Assembly: GCA_026990385.1 (NCBI GenBank)
Contig: JALXDL010000018.1
Span: forward strand, 1 to 27,511
Reading direction: 5' to 3'
From: DRKI01 sp011051875
GTDB lineage: Bacteria > Desulfobacterota > Desulfobulbia > Desulfobulbales > Desulfobulbaceae
DNA: 27,511 nt
Part shown: positions 1 to 8,256 of the stretch, piece after piece
Layout: every line of letters begins with the position of its first letter
How positions within the stretch are numbered: the stretch's first letter is position 1
Notes under the pieces: model-generated
Database searches by the model: none
Told to the model about the DNA's origin: nothing
The model's input: the letters and a program-made list of their open reading frames with translations, nothing else
Program-made: the position numbers and the translations under genes

Positions 1-46
1 GAAGATGGGGCGTGACCGGGACGGGTGGAAAACAGCGGCAGATCGC

Positions 47-799
47 TTAGGAATCCGGCCCTTTCCGGACGATCCGGTGCAGGAACGATCCGGCCTGGGC
101 AGCCAGGGCCTCCAGGTTGGTGACGGCCAGGTGCCCGCGGTGGAAGTCCACGGCTCCTTCCCTTTTGAGTTGCTGGAGGTGCCGGTTTACCACGGTCCGC
201 ACCGAGCCTACCATGGAGGCCAGGGCATCGTGGGAGAGATCGTTGATCAGGCGGACCGGGTAGTTGTGACCAGCATGGGGGCAGCGCCCGGCATCAACAT
301 GGTTGAGAATGAGACGGGCCAGGCGGGTGATGGTATCGTGCAGGGCCAAGTCGGTGGAGAGGTTCTCAAGGTCCCGCATTCTCTTTCCCACATAGGGGAG
401 GAAGCTGCGGTTGAAGTCGGGGTGGTGGAGGACCCAGCGACGCATGGTTTCCAGGGAGGTGGTCAGGGTCTCCACGTCATCGAGAACCACCGGGACAATA
501 TCGTGGGTCTGGCCGTCCAGAAGGGAGATGATATCGTAGCCGTCGCCCGGGCCAAGAAACCAGAGGGTGATCTTGCGGCCGGTATCCGGGTTCATCCTGG
601 TCAGTTCAATGCGGCCACGGATGAGGATGTGGAACGAGTCCTGGTGCTGGTTCACCGTGATCCGGCTGCCCCGGGGCCAGGTCCTGCGGATGAAGAGGCG
701 CAGCATATCCTCGAGCAACTGTTCATTGAGTCCGCGGCAGAAGGGCGATTCCTGCAGGGCATGGAAACATTCGCCATAAAAGGGCGCATCAGGTCTCAT
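47..799 (-). CDS. Crp/Fnr-family transcriptional regulator
   Basis: A 250-residue protein of the usual Crp/Fnr length. Residues of about 20-130 form a cyclic-nucleotide-binding-type beta-roll (LFIRRTWPRGSRITVNQHQD, then IRGRIEL and LGPGDGYDIISLL). A dimerisation helix follows (VGKRMRDLENLSTDLALHD). The C-terminal winged helix carries the recognition segment LASMVGSVRTVVNRHLQQL and then LKREGAVDFHRGHLAV. There is no Fnr-type N-terminal cysteine cluster, so direct [4Fe-4S] oxygen sensing is unlikely, and the effector cannot be named. It lies 116 bp downstream of hemB on the same strand and could be co-transcribed with it. Crp/Fnr proteins next to tetrapyrrole genes often respond to redox, NO or haem status, but here that is inference. 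The ATG at 799 has only a weak ribosome-binding site. Confidence 0.88.
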   Translation of the reverse strand: MRPDAPFYGECFHALQESPFCRGLNEQLLEDMLRLFIRRTWPRGSRITVNQHQDSFHILIRGRIELTRMNPDTGRKITLWFLGPGDGYDIISLLDGQTHDIVPVVLDDVETLTTSLETMRRWVLHHPDFNRSFLPYVGKRMRDLENLSTDLALHDTITRLARLILNHVDAGRCPHAGHNYPVRLINDLSHDALASMVGSVRTVVNRHLQQLKREGAVDFHRGHLAVTNLEALAAQAGSFLHRIVRKGPDS

Positions 800-915
800 G
801 AACGTTTTGCCGTATGGTGCCCCGGGGCGCGTGACCCCGTGTTTTGTTCATGTCGTATCACGGTGCGTCGGCACGGGTGCCCGGTTTCGCCGCCCCCACC
901 CCCGGTTTTTCGATA

Positions 916-1896
916 TCAGCCGTTGTCGGCCAGGTACCGGGCCATGTCCTTGGCAAAGTAGGTAAGGATGATGTCTGCCCCGGCCCTGCGGATGGAGAGC
1001 AGGGTCTCGGCCATGACCCGGTCGCCGTCGATCCATCCCTTTGCCGCCGCCGCCTTGATCATGGCATATTCGCCGCTGACATGGTAGGCGGCCACGGGCA
1101 GGTCGAACTCGTCGCGCAGCCGGCTGATGATGTCCAGGTAGGCCACCGCCGGCTTGACCATCAGGATGTCCGCGCCCTCGTCCACGTCCAGGGTCGCCTC
1201 GCGCAGGGCCTCCCTGGTATTGGCCGGGTCCATCTGGTAGCTGCGCCGGTCGCCGAACTGGGGCGCGCAGTCGGCCGCGTCGCGGAAGGGGCCATAAAAG
1301 GCCGAGGCGTACTTGACCGCGTAGGACATGATCGGGATCATGTGAAAGGAGTTCTCGTCCAGGGTGGCGCGGATCTCGCTTACCCGGCCGTCCATCATGT
1401 CCGAGGGCGCCACCATGTCGGCGCCGGCCCTGGCATGGGAGAGCGCGGTCTTGGCCAGCAGCTCGAGAGTGGCGTCGTTGTCCACCTCTTCCCCGACCAG
1501 GCAGCCGCAGTGGCCGTGCTCGGTGTACTCGCACAGGCAGACATCGGTGACCACGGTCATTTCGGGAACCTTGTCCTTGATTTCCCTGATCGCCCGCTGC
1601 ACGATGCCGTCCTTGGCATAGGCGCCCGAGCCCATGGCGTCCTTCTTTTCCGGCAGACCGAACAGGATCACCGAGCGGACGCCTGTCTGCAGGCATTCCC
1701 TGGCCTCGGCCGCCAGCATGTCCACGGACAGCCGGTGGACGCCGGGCATGGATGGTACCTCTTCGCGGCGGTTCTTTCCCGGCATGACAAAGAGGGGATA
1801 GATCATCTGTTCCGGGACCAGGCGGGTCTCGCGGATCATGGCGCGCAGGGTTTCGGTCTGCCGCATGCGGCGGGGGCGGTATTCGGGAAAAACCAT
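916..1896 (-). CDS. hemB: delta-aminolevulinic acid dehydratase (porphobilinogen synthase)
   Basis: This enzyme condenses two molecules of 5-aminolevulinate to porphobilinogen, the common precursor of haem, sirohaem and cobalamin, in the cytoplasm. The protein has 326 residues, the normal length. The zinc-site cysteines are C120, C122 and C130 in VCLCEYTEHGHCG, so it is of the zinc-binding type. The catalytic lysines sit in SYAVKYASAFYGPFR (K195) and ILMVKPAVAYL (K248). The start has a GAGAGGA ribosome-binding site. It lies 53 bp downstream of the NtrX-like gene and upstream of the Crp/Fnr gene, so all may form one transcript. In a sulfur-metabolising anaerobe the main demand would be sirohaem for sulfite reductase, cytochrome haem and corrinoids (inference). 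Confidence 0.97.
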   Translation of the reverse strand: MVFPEYRPRRMRQTETLRAMIRETRLVPEQMIYPLFVMPGKNRREEVPSMPGVHRLSVDMLAAEARECLQTGVRSVILFGLPEKKDAMGSGAYAKDGIVQRAIREIKDKVPEMTVVTDVCLCEYTEHGHCGCLVGEEVDNDATLELLAKTALSHARAGADMVAPSDMMDGRVSEIRATLDENSFHMIPIMSYAVKYASAFYGPFRDAADCAPQFGDRRSYQMDPANTREALREATLDVDEGADILMVKPAVAYLDIISRLRDEFDLPVAAYHVSGEYAMIKAAAAKGWIDGDRVMAETLLSIRRAGADIILTYFAKDMARYLADNG

Positions 1897-1949
1897 GGGA
1901 TGTCCTCTCGTGGTGCTGTGGTGTCAGGTTGCTGGAAGGCGCTCCGGGT

Positions 1950-3314
1950 TCAGTCCAGGACGATACCCAGCGCCTTGACCTTCTTGTGCAGGTGGCTCCG
2001 CTCCATGCCGATCTGTTCCGCGGTCTGGGAGACGTTGCCGTTATGGGCCTGGAGCATGGCCTTCAGGTAGTCATATTCGAACTGCTTGCGCGCCTCCTTG
2101 AAGGGAAGATGGAGGTACTGTCTCTGCGCGGCCTGGCTCGCGGCGGTCTCGCCGTGCGCCACGCCGAGCGAGCGCGCCACGTCGTCGGCCTCGATGGTCG
2201 GGCTGGGGCTCATGATCACCAGTCGCTCGACCACGTTGCGCAGCTCCCGGACGTTGCCGGGCCACGAATGGCCCATGAGCATGGCAATGGCCTGGTCGGA
2301 GAATTTTTTGTCCCCCAGCCCCTTGTTGCGGAACTGCCGCAGGAAATCCTCCACCAGCAGGGGGATGTCCTCCAGCCGTTCCCGCAGGTCCGGCACATGG
2401 ATGGGAACCACGTTCAGCCGGTAGAAGAGATCGGCCCGGAAGTTGCCGGCCTCGATCTCCTGTTCCAGGTTCTTGTTGGTGGCGGCCAGCACCCGCACGT
2501 CGACACGGATGGTCCTGGAGCCGCCGACCCGCTCGAACTTCTGTTCCTGCAGGATCCGCAGGACCTTGGCCTGGCTCTTGAGACTCATGTCGCCGATCTC
2601 GTCCAGGAACAGGGTCGAGCCGTCGGCCTGGTCAAACTTGCCCTGGCGGCTGGCGGTGGCGCCGGTGAATGCCCCCTTCTCGTGGCCGAACAGCTCGGAC
2701 TCGATCAGGTCCTCGGGAATGGCTGCGCAGTTGACCTCGATCATGGGCCTGCGGCTGCGCCTGGACAGCCTGTGGATGGTCTGGGCCACCAGCTCCTTGC
2801 CCGTGCCGTGGCCGCCGCGGATCAGGACCCAGGCGTCGGTGGGCGCCACCCGCTCGATCTCTTCCCGCAGCAGGGAGATCACCGGCGAGTTGCCGGTGAT
2901 ATCGGGCTTGTGCGGCGTGCTCTCCCGCAGCAGCCGGTTCTCCCGCTCCAGGTGGGCGACATGGAGCCCCTTGTTGATGGCCAGGATGATCTTGTCGTAG
3001 GAGAGCGGCTTCTCTATGAAGTCAAAGGCGCCGATCCGGGTGGCCTGGACAGCGGTCTCGATGGTGCCGTGGCCGGAGATCATGATCACCGGCACGTCGT
3101 TCTGTTCCCGGATCCGCCGCAGCGCCTCCAGCCCGTCCATGCCCGGCATCCAGATGTCAAGCAGGATCAGGTCCACATCCTCCTGTTCCAGGAGCCTGAG
3201 GCCCTCCTCGCCCGACGGCGCAGTAAGGGGGCTGAATCCCTCGTCGGCCAGGATGCCGGACAGGGAGTCACGGATGGAATCCTCGTCGTCTATGATAAGT
3301 ATCTTTTTTGCCAT
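1950..3314 (-). CDS. sigma-54-dependent response regulator, NtrX-like
   Basis: This 454-residue regulator is the partner of the kinase encoded just upstream. The receiver domain (about 1-120) has the acidic pocket D9-D10 and the phospho-acceptor D53 in LILLDIWMPGMDG. The central AAA+ domain has a Walker A segment GGHGTGKE, where the usual form is GESGTGKE, and the sigma-54 contact loop GAFTGA. It also has the Walker B-type TLFLDEIGDM and the arginine-finger region. The C-terminal Fis-type helix-turn-helix is NVSQTAEQIGMERSHLHKKV, typical of NtrX. The ATG at 3314 is chosen over an in-frame start at 3365 because AGGAG lies just upstream and the receiver domain begins immediately. It would activate sigma-54 promoters when phosphorylated. 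Its targets cannot be read from the window. Confidence 0.92.
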   Translation of the reverse strand: MAKKILIIDDEDSIRDSLSGILADEGFSPLTAPSGEEGLRLLEQEDVDLILLDIWMPGMDGLEALRRIREQNDVPVIMISGHGTIETAVQATRIGAFDFIEKPLSYDKIILAINKGLHVAHLERENRLLRESTPHKPDITGNSPVISLLREEIERVAPTDAWVLIRGGHGTGKELVAQTIHRLSRRSRRPMIEVNCAAIPEDLIESELFGHEKGAFTGATASRQGKFDQADGSTLFLDEIGDMSLKSQAKVLRILQEQKFERVGGSRTIRVDVRVLAATNKNLEQEIEAGNFRADLFYRLNVVPIHVPDLRERLEDIPLLVEDFLRQFRNKGLGDKKFSDQAIAMLMGHSWPGNVRELRNVVERLVIMSPSPTIEADDVARSLGVAHGETAASQAAQRQYLHLPFKEARKQFEYDYLKAMLQAHNGNVSQTAEQIGMERSHLHKKVKALGIVLD

Positions 3315-3391
3315 GGCTCTCCTGCCACGGTGGCTGGATCCGGACCGGTAGGGAGCGGCCGCCATGCCCGTTCCGCGGCCGCCCCATCTTA

Positions 3392-5608
3392 TCAGGTATC
3401 AAGCGGCAGCTCAACCGTAAAGACCGTGCCGGACGGCTTGTTGTCCAGGACCCTGATGGAGCCGTTGTGCTCGGTGACAATGGTGTGGGTGATGGCCAGC
3501 CCCAGGCCGGTACCGGACTTGCGGGTGGAAAAATAGGGTTCGAACAACCGCAGTTTCACCCGTTCCGTGATGCCGGGCCCGGTGTCGGCCACGGTCATGC
3601 GGACCGTGTTCTCCTCCCGGTTGCAGGACAGGGTGATGGTGATCTCGCCGCCTTCGGGCATGACTCCCACCGCGTTGTCGAGCAGGTTGATCAGGACCCG
3701 CTTGATCTGGACCGGATCAAAGGAGAAGGCCGGGATGTCCGGGTCCGCGTTCAGGGAGAAGGTGATGTGCTTGTGCCCTTCCTTGTACAGGACCAGGGTG
3801 TCACGCGCCATTTCGACGATGTCGCCCGGCTTTTTCTTGACCCTGGGCATGCGGGCGAAGTCGGAGAACTCGGAAACCAGCCGTTTGATCTCGTCCACCT
3901 GCTGGACCACGGTCCGGGTGCACTGGTCAAAGACCTCGCGGTCCTCGGTGATCCGGTCCAGGTAGCGTTTTCGCAGCCGCTGGGCCGAGAGCTGGATCGG
4001 GGTGAGCGGATTCTTGATTTCGTGGGCGATCCGGCGGGCCACCTCCTGCCAGGCCGCGAGCCGCTGCGCCTTTTCCAGCTTGGTCAGGTTGTCGAACACG
4101 ATGACGTAGCCGATGGGCTGCTGCTGCTCGTCCACCATGCGGGTGATGTTGACCTGCAGGGAGAGGGTTTCGCCCCGGCGCACGGTGAGACGCAGGTGAC
4201 GTTCGATGGAGTGTTCACCCGAGGCATTGAGCTCCTCCAGGAAGCGGTCCATGATCTGGACATGGGGCCGGCCGAGGACCTGGTGGAAGTCGTGGCCGAG
4301 AAAGGAGGTGGCCTCGATCTTGAGCAGTTCCTCGGCAAAGCGGTTGATGGTGGTGATCTCGTTGTTCTCGTTGATGGCGATGACACCGGCGGCGACGTTT
4401 TCCAGGATCGTCTCCAGGTAGCGGCGCCGCTGTTCGGAGATCATGGTCGATTCCTGCAGGGCCTGGTGGGCCTCGGCCAGCTGCCGGTTGGATGCCTGGA
4501 TATCGGCGGTCATCCGGTTGAAGGAGTCCACCAGCAGGCCCATCTCGTCGTCGGATTCCTTTTCAAGAACAAAGTCGAGGTCGCCGTCCGCGACCCGGCG
4601 CGTGGCCCGGGCCAGCTTGTTGATGGGACCGGTGAGGCTGCGGGCGATGTAGAAGCCGAACCAGATGGCGCCGAAGATGATCAGCAGGGTGATGATGATC
4701 AGCATGATGATCAGGCTCAGCTTGATGGGTGCCTTGAGCATCACCAGCTGCCGATAGTCGGTGATACCGTCGGAGACCGCCTGCATGCGGGCCAGCCTGT
4801 TGGCCGGGATCAGGACTGAGGCGACCAGGAACAGGGAGTCGCCGCCCTGCCGGAGATGCACCGGCACGATGGCCTGGATCAGTTCACCGACCCCGGTCTT
4901 CTGGCTGATCACCTCGGGACGGTTCTTGTCATGGGCCAGGCGCATGGCCTCGCTGGGTATCTCGGGCAGAACGATGGAGAGCAGGCGGGGGCCGCGGACC
5001 GAGACCAGTTTCTTCTGCGCGGAGTCGATGAGGGTCAGCGCGTCGGGTGCGCCGGGCGGGGCGATCTCCACCGCCCGGGTGAACAGGCTCTCCAGGATGG
5101 CAGGATCCCGGGACAGGGTACCGTTTTCGAGCAGGAGGGCGATCTGGCGCCCCATGTTCTCGGCCCGTTTTTCCGTATCATGGAAGATGGACTGGGCCAG
5201 CTTGAGGGAGGCCTGGAGCGAGTCCTCCACGTTGGAGTTGAACCAGTAGTCCATGGAAGTGGAGACAAAGCGCAGGGCGACGATGAACAAGATCGCCGTG
5301 GGTACCATGGACAGCGAGATGAAGGAGATGACCAGCCGGGTGCGCAGTCTTGAGCCGAGGATTTTTTGTTTTCGTTCAAAGATCAGTTCCACCAGGTTGC
5401 GCAGGATCAGGTAGAGCATGAGCAGCAGCAGCAACCCGTTGATATTGATCAGGGCGAAGATCAGGACCGTGCTCGATATGGGCAGGTTGAAATCGCCCTT
5501 GAGCAGGCTGGACTGGATATAGCCGAGCAGCGGGATCAGCAGGGCGCAGAACCCGATGACGTAGCGGATCAGCCGTTGCTTCTTCTTTTTCTGTTCAGCG
5601 GTGAGCAT
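3392..5608 (-). CDS. membrane sensor histidine kinase, NtrY-like
   Basis: This 738-residue kinase probably phosphorylates the NtrX-like regulator encoded 77 bp downstream. The N-terminus carries transmembrane segments (LIRYVIGFCALLIPLLGYIQ, STVLIFALININGLLLLLML and FISLSMVPTAILFIVAL). An extracytoplasmic region of about 170 residues follows, then another membrane segment (LIIMLIIITLLIIFGAIWFG). A HAMP domain begins at SLTGPINKLARATRRVADGD. A PAS domain follows (ILENVAAGVIAINENNEITT), then the HisKA H-box ARRIAHEIKNPLTP with H529. The ATPase domain has NLLDNAVGV, DTGPGI and GTGLGLAI. All key kinase residues are present. This domain order is that of NtrY. It follows the DUF4390 gene with a 23-bp gap, an arrangement that suggests one operon. 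The signal sensed is unknown. Confidence 0.93.
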   Translation of the reverse strand: MLTAEQKKKKQRLIRYVIGFCALLIPLLGYIQSSLLKGDFNLPISSTVLIFALININGLLLLLMLYLILRNLVELIFERKQKILGSRLRTRLVISFISLSMVPTAILFIVALRFVSTSMDYWFNSNVEDSLQASLKLAQSIFHDTEKRAENMGRQIALLLENGTLSRDPAILESLFTRAVEIAPPGAPDALTLIDSAQKKLVSVRGPRLLSIVLPEIPSEAMRLAHDKNRPEVISQKTGVGELIQAIVPVHLRQGGDSLFLVASVLIPANRLARMQAVSDGITDYRQLVMLKAPIKLSLIIMLIIITLLIIFGAIWFGFYIARSLTGPINKLARATRRVADGDLDFVLEKESDDEMGLLVDSFNRMTADIQASNRQLAEAHQALQESTMISEQRRRYLETILENVAAGVIAINENNEITTINRFAEELLKIEATSFLGHDFHQVLGRPHVQIMDRFLEELNASGEHSIERHLRLTVRRGETLSLQVNITRMVDEQQQPIGYVIVFDNLTKLEKAQRLAAWQEVARRIAHEIKNPLTPIQLSAQRLRKRYLDRITEDREVFDQCTRTVVQQVDEIKRLVSEFSDFARMPRVKKKPGDIVEMARDTLVLYKEGHKHITFSLNADPDIPAFSFDPVQIKRVLINLLDNAVGVMPEGGEITITLSCNREENTVRMTVADTGPGITERVKLRLFEPYFSTRKSGTGLGLAITHTIVTEHNGSIRVLDNKPSGTVFTVELPLDT

Positions 5609-5631
5609 TCAATGGTGCCCCGGGAGCGGGA

Positions 5632-6210
5632 TCAGTACCTGAATTCAATGGCCCGCCAGTCGGTTTCAAAGTCCCAGAGCGAGGTGAAGGGCAGTACGTA
5701 GTGTATGCCGAGCGGCAGGGTGGTCTTGACCAGGGTCGCCTTGATGCGCAGGATATACGAGGCATCGGGGATCAGCTTCTTGCGGGCGATGACCGTAAGG
5801 CCGTTGAGCTCGGCCATGAGCTGCTTGGCCCTGGCCAGGGAACGGGTGACCTCGGTTCTGTGCTTCTCTCCCAGTTCCACGCTGTATTCCTCCTTGAGAC
5901 TGTCGTAGGTCAGCCGGTGCACGACCTCCTTTTCGACCAGGGTTGAATCGGGCCAGAAATCACGCACCTGGTCCAGTTCGACCTGGAAACTGAAACTGAT
6001 GGGAATGCCGTTTTTCACCCCCTCTTCCATCTCGGGGGTGAAGGAATTTTTCACCGTGGCAAAGAGCAGCAGGTCGGTGGCCGATGTGGTTATGATGATG
6101 TCACTGATGGCGGGAGTCCTGTCCTGGCGGCTGAAGGAGGGCTGGGGCAGGGCCAGGATCAGCAGCACGAGGAGGAGCAGGATGCCCGAACTGTGTCGGC
6201 TTGGTTTCAT
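5632..6210 (-). CDS. DUF4390 domain-containing exported protein
   Basis: A 192-residue protein beginning with a basic patch and a hydrophobic stretch (SSGILLLLVLLILALPQPSF) that looks like a signal peptide. The remainder is rich in beta-strand-forming sequence and resembles the DUF4390 family of small exported proteins found beside ntrY-type kinases. Recognisable stretches are LLLFATVKNSFTPEMEEGV and YVLPFTSLWDFETDWRAIEF. The ATG at 6210 is chosen over an in-frame GTG at 6225 because it places the signal peptide at the very start. It is the first gene of the minus-strand operon. A role in the signal-input side of the kinase is plausible from position, but no function is established. Confidence 0.8.
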   Translation of the reverse strand: MKPSRHSSGILLLLVLLILALPQPSFSRQDRTPAISDIIITTSATDLLLFATVKNSFTPEMEEGVKNGIPISFSFQVELDQVRDFWPDSTLVEKEVVHRLTYDSLKEEYSVELGEKHRTEVTRSLARAKQLMAELNGLTVIARKKLIPDASYILRIKATLVKTTLPLGIHYVLPFTSLWDFETDWRAIEFRY

Positions 6211-6803
6211 GGGCGTAATGGGCACCCGGCACGGCCGGTGCAGACAGGCGAAGCAGGGTTCGGTGGCTCCGGCGGGCCGGTTGCCGTGGGATGACTGGGA
6301 AACAGGAAAACTCGCACAGGAGGATCACGGACCATGGGCCGCTGGTCGCGAAGCACAGTTCCCGGCCATGGGCGGTCCTGGCGAGCATGGATAAGGATCC
6401 CCCGTTTTCAGATCCGTGCACTGGTAACCATTTAAAATATAACTGATATTTATTGATGAACGTCGGCGTGTCCTGGATCTGAATCAATAGTGCAATCTAC
6501 CTGATAACAGGAGCCTTGTCCATGGGAAGGGCGATTTTTTTCAGGAACCGTCCAGGAGAACCTGAATTGGGCGATTTCCATTGTTCCCCTGGTTGCGGGT
6601 CTTGTGGGGTTTGGCGTACGCCTGGACGGGTACACCCAGGACGAAACAGATCGGGGTGGAATGGAACTCCCGGAGGATCTTCTTCATTGGCAACATTGCA
6701 CCTAGAACACCAACCATGATCTCTATCTTTTTTCGCCTGCAGGCGATGGGCACGCTCAATTCGGGAGAAACCGGCGGCAAATGAATTTTTCTGACAGCGT
6801 GTC
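6211..6803. other. intergenic region without a convincing gene
   Basis: About 590 bp between the divergent DUF4390 and NifX-type genes. The segment 6420-6460 is AT-rich and may carry the minus-strand promoter of the DUF4390 operon, but I could not pick boxes with confidence. One plus-strand frame from about 6511 to 6700 reads a short membrane-like stretch (LNWAISIVPLVAGLVGFGVR) and then stops. It has no acceptable start codon or ribosome-binding site, so it may be chance or a gene relic. No RNA gene was recognised. Confidence 0.5.
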
Positions 6804-6832
6804 TTGACAAGGTGGATCAGGCTGCATATTAT
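6804..6832 (+). promoter_or_regulatory. sigma-70 promoter of the NifX-type gene
   Basis: TTGACA at 6804-6809 and TATTAT at 6827-6832 are separated by exactly 17 bp, close to the sigma-70 consensus. The predicted start of transcription falls in or just after the palindrome at 6835-6842, leaving a leader of about 90 nt before the ATG at 6930. Confidence 0.75.
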
Positions 6833-6842
6833 GGGCATATGC
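6824..6842. promoter_or_regulatory. palindromic operator candidate over the -10 box and start site
   Basis: GCATATGC at 6835-6842 is a perfect 8-bp palindrome. A second arm GCATAT at 6824-6829 pairs with ATATGC at 6837-6842. The site overlaps the -10 box and the expected transcription start, a position that suits a repressor. The same core recurs at 7735-7742 and 7837-7844 in this locus. Confidence 0.5.
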
Positions 6843-6929
6843 TCACAATGAACCGGATGCTGCCTGCGGTATCCGGCCTTCTGCTCTGAATCAGACACTG
6901 TATCGCGCCACTGGCACAAGGAGATATCC

Positions 6930-7325
6930 ATGATTGATTCACTTCGGCTGGCTGTGCCGTCAAATCAGCCGGGCGGCCTTGAGGCCGCCAGATCTGACCA
7001 TTTCGGTCATTGCGATCTGTTCACCATCGTTGATATCAGTCAGGGCACTGTTGCCGCCGTGACCTGCGTGGAGAACCAGGAACACGGAGCCGGCGGCTGC
7101 ATGGTACCGGTCCAGTTTCTCCGTGCGCAGGGAGTGGGCGCCATCGTGGTGAGTGGTATCGGTGCCCGGCCCTTGCAGGGATTCGGCGAGATGGGGATCA
7201 AGGTCTATTTTGCCGACAGAAACCGGGTGCAGAGCGTGGGCGAGGTGGTCGATGGCATGGTTGCGGGACAGTTTCCCGAGATCAGGCCGGATCAGGCCTG
7301 CCAGGGACATGGGAACTGTCATTGA
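6930..7325 (+). CDS. NifX/NifB C-terminal-type (dinitrogenase FeMo-cofactor family) protein
   Basis: A 131-residue member of the small family that includes NifX, NafY and the C-terminal domain of NifB, whose known members bind iron-sulfur or FeMo-cofactor precursors. The fold is seen in LRLAVPSNQPGG, the conserved DHFGHCDLFTIVD, and VTCVENQEHGAGGCM. GVGAIVVSGIGARPLQGF and GIKVYFADRN follow. The tail ends ACQGHGNCH, so cysteines and histidines are available for metal or cluster binding. No nitrogenase gene is in the window. Stand-alone copies of this family are common in anaerobes beside DUF134 and ferredoxin-MinD ATPases, and both of those occur here. A role in handling an iron-sulfur species is likely but not shown. 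Confidence 0.88.
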   Translation: MIDSLRLAVPSNQPGGLEAARSDHFGHCDLFTIVDISQGTVAAVTCVENQEHGAGGCMVPVQFLRAQGVGAIVVSGIGARPLQGFGEMGIKVYFADRNRVQSVGEVVDGMVAGQFPEIRPDQACQGHGNCH

Positions 7326-7350
7326 GAGATGAGCGCTGTCATGGTATACT
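7322..7350 (+). promoter_or_regulatory. candidate sigma-70 promoter for the DUF134 gene
   Basis: TTGAGA at 7322-7327 overlaps the stop codon of the preceding gene. It is followed after 17 bp by TATACT at 7345-7350. This would give the DUF134 gene its own transcript with a leader of about 75 nt. Confidence 0.5.
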
Positions 7351-7432
7351 GCCGGGGACTCTGAATTCACTTACCTGACCCGATTTTTCGACAGACCGGG
7401 CACGCCCGTTCTGATCCTGGCAGCACGAGGCC

Positions 7433-7720
7433 ATGTCGCCGCGACCAAAAAAAATTCGACGTTGCGAGGGAAGGTTCTGCGGGCGGGCGTTCAAGCCCAC
7501 AGGCATCTCCCTGCCGGACCTGAAACAGATTCCCCTGTACCGGGATGAACTGGAGGCGCTCAAGCTCTGTGACCTGGAAGGTATGTTCCAGGAACAGGCC
7601 GGAGAACGGATGGGAGTTTCACGGGGAACCGTGCAACGGATTCTGACCTCGGCCAGGCGAAAGGTTGCCGAGGCGCTGACCACGGGTGCTGCCCTGGTTT
7701 TCGAGGAGGATCGGCGGTAG
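7433..7720 (+). CDS. DUF134-family DNA-binding protein
   Basis: A 95-residue protein matching the DUF134 family in length and signature. It opens with MSPRPKKIRRCEGR and has the conserved LPDLKQIPLYRDELEALKL. A helix-turn-helix resembling sigma factor region 4 follows (MGVSRGTVQRILTSARRK). Members of this family commonly sit beside NifX-type and MinD-type ferredoxin ATPase genes in anaerobic bacteria and archaea, as here. The fold suggests a transcription regulator, and its own locus is the obvious target. Two GCATATGC palindromes flank the next intergenic region and one lies at the promoter of the preceding gene, so these are candidate binding sites (inference). Cysteines at residues 11 and 16 might act as a redox or metal switch. 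Confidence 0.88.
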   Translation: MSPRPKKIRRCEGRFCGRAFKPTGISLPDLKQIPLYRDELEALKLCDLEGMFQEQAGERMGVSRGTVQRILTSARRKVAEALTTGAALVFEEDRR

Positions 7721-7734
7721 GCGGGGCGGCTTCC

Positions 7735-7742
7735 GCATATGC
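7735..7742. promoter_or_regulatory. GCATATGC palindrome, copy 2
   Basis: A perfect 8-bp palindrome just after the DUF134 stop codon and 94 bp ahead of the next copy. It has the same core as 6835-6842 and 7837-7844. Alone it would be unremarkable. Its recurrence in the same control regions is the point. Confidence 0.35.
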
Positions 7743-7834
7743 CACCAAGGACCGGACGTGCCGCCGTGTCAGCCAGGCTGTTGGGGATCCCAGTTTCGCC
7801 GGTCGGGGAAGGGAATTTTTTTTGTCAATTTTAT

Positions 7835-7846
7835 GTGCATATGCAC
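7835..7846. promoter_or_regulatory. GTGCATATGCAC palindrome upstream of dsrE-like gene
   Basis: A perfect 12-bp palindrome centred 25 bp before the ATG at 7866. It lies just downstream of a T-rich stretch containing TTGTCA (7822-7827), a possible -35 box. It shares the GCATATGC core with the sites at 6835 and 7735. It probably acts as an operator for the DsrE-TusA part of the locus. Confidence 0.5.
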
Positions 7847-7865
7847 GATATCAGGGAGGTGGATC

Positions 7866-8237
7866 ATGTCGGACGAGAAGCAGAAGCTGGTGTATATCCT
7901 CAATTCCGCCGGCGAACAGGCAGAGCGGGTTCTGACCGCCTTTGCCCTGGCCAACATCGGGGTTTCCATGGAGCATGATGTCACGGTCATGGTGTTCGGC
8001 GAGGCGACACGGCTGGTGTACAAGGGGTACGCGGGCACGGTCCACTCGCCGGAACGGCTGCCCCTGGACAAGCTGATTGGTGATTTTCTGGCCGGCGGCG
8101 GAAAAATCCTGGTCTGCCTGCCCTGTATCAAGGCCAGGAAGGTGGGGACGGATCAGCTCATCGAGGGCGTGGAGGCCACCACGGGCACGGTGGTCAACGA
8201 CCATATCCTTGAGGCGGACAAGGTGATCAGTTTCTAG
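7866..8237 (+). CDS. DsrE-family sulfur-relay protein
   Basis: A 123-residue protein of the DsrE/DsrF-like fold. The first beta-alpha unit is LVYILNSAGEQAERVLTAFA, followed by HDVTVMVFGEATRLVYKG. The likely active region is KILVCLPCIKARKV, with C84 and C87. DsrE-family proteins carry sulfane sulfur as a cysteine persulfide and pass it to or from TusA. The TusA-family gene follows directly, which supports this role. The ATG at 7866 is chosen because GGGAGG lies just upstream. A longer reading from 7686 would run through the palindrome and T-rich promoter region. It differs from DsrEFH of sulfur oxidisers in being a single subunit. The transfer partner is inferred. Confidence 0.87.
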   Translation: MSDEKQKLVYILNSAGEQAERVLTAFALANIGVSMEHDVTVMVFGEATRLVYKGYAGTVHSPERLPLDKLIGDFLAGGGKILVCLPCIKARKVGTDQLIEGVEATTGTVVNDHILEADKVISF

Positions 8238-8256
8238 GGTGTGTCCTTCCAGTGTC

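Noticed and set aside
5..961. Long plus-strand open frame of 318 codons, and similar long frames opposite ntrX, ntrY, hemB and the RNase gene
   Set aside because: These are antisense shadows of well-recognised genes in GC-rich DNA and show no family features.
6511..6700. Short frame with a membrane-like stretch as a small gene
   Set aside because: It has no start codon with a ribosome-binding site, and the hydrophobic stretch is short.
6930..7325. Evidence for a nitrogen-fixation cluster from two NifX-type genes
   Set aside because: No nifH, nifD, nifK, nifE, nifN or nifB is present. Stand-alone NifX-type proteins are common in anaerobes that do not fix nitrogen with them.
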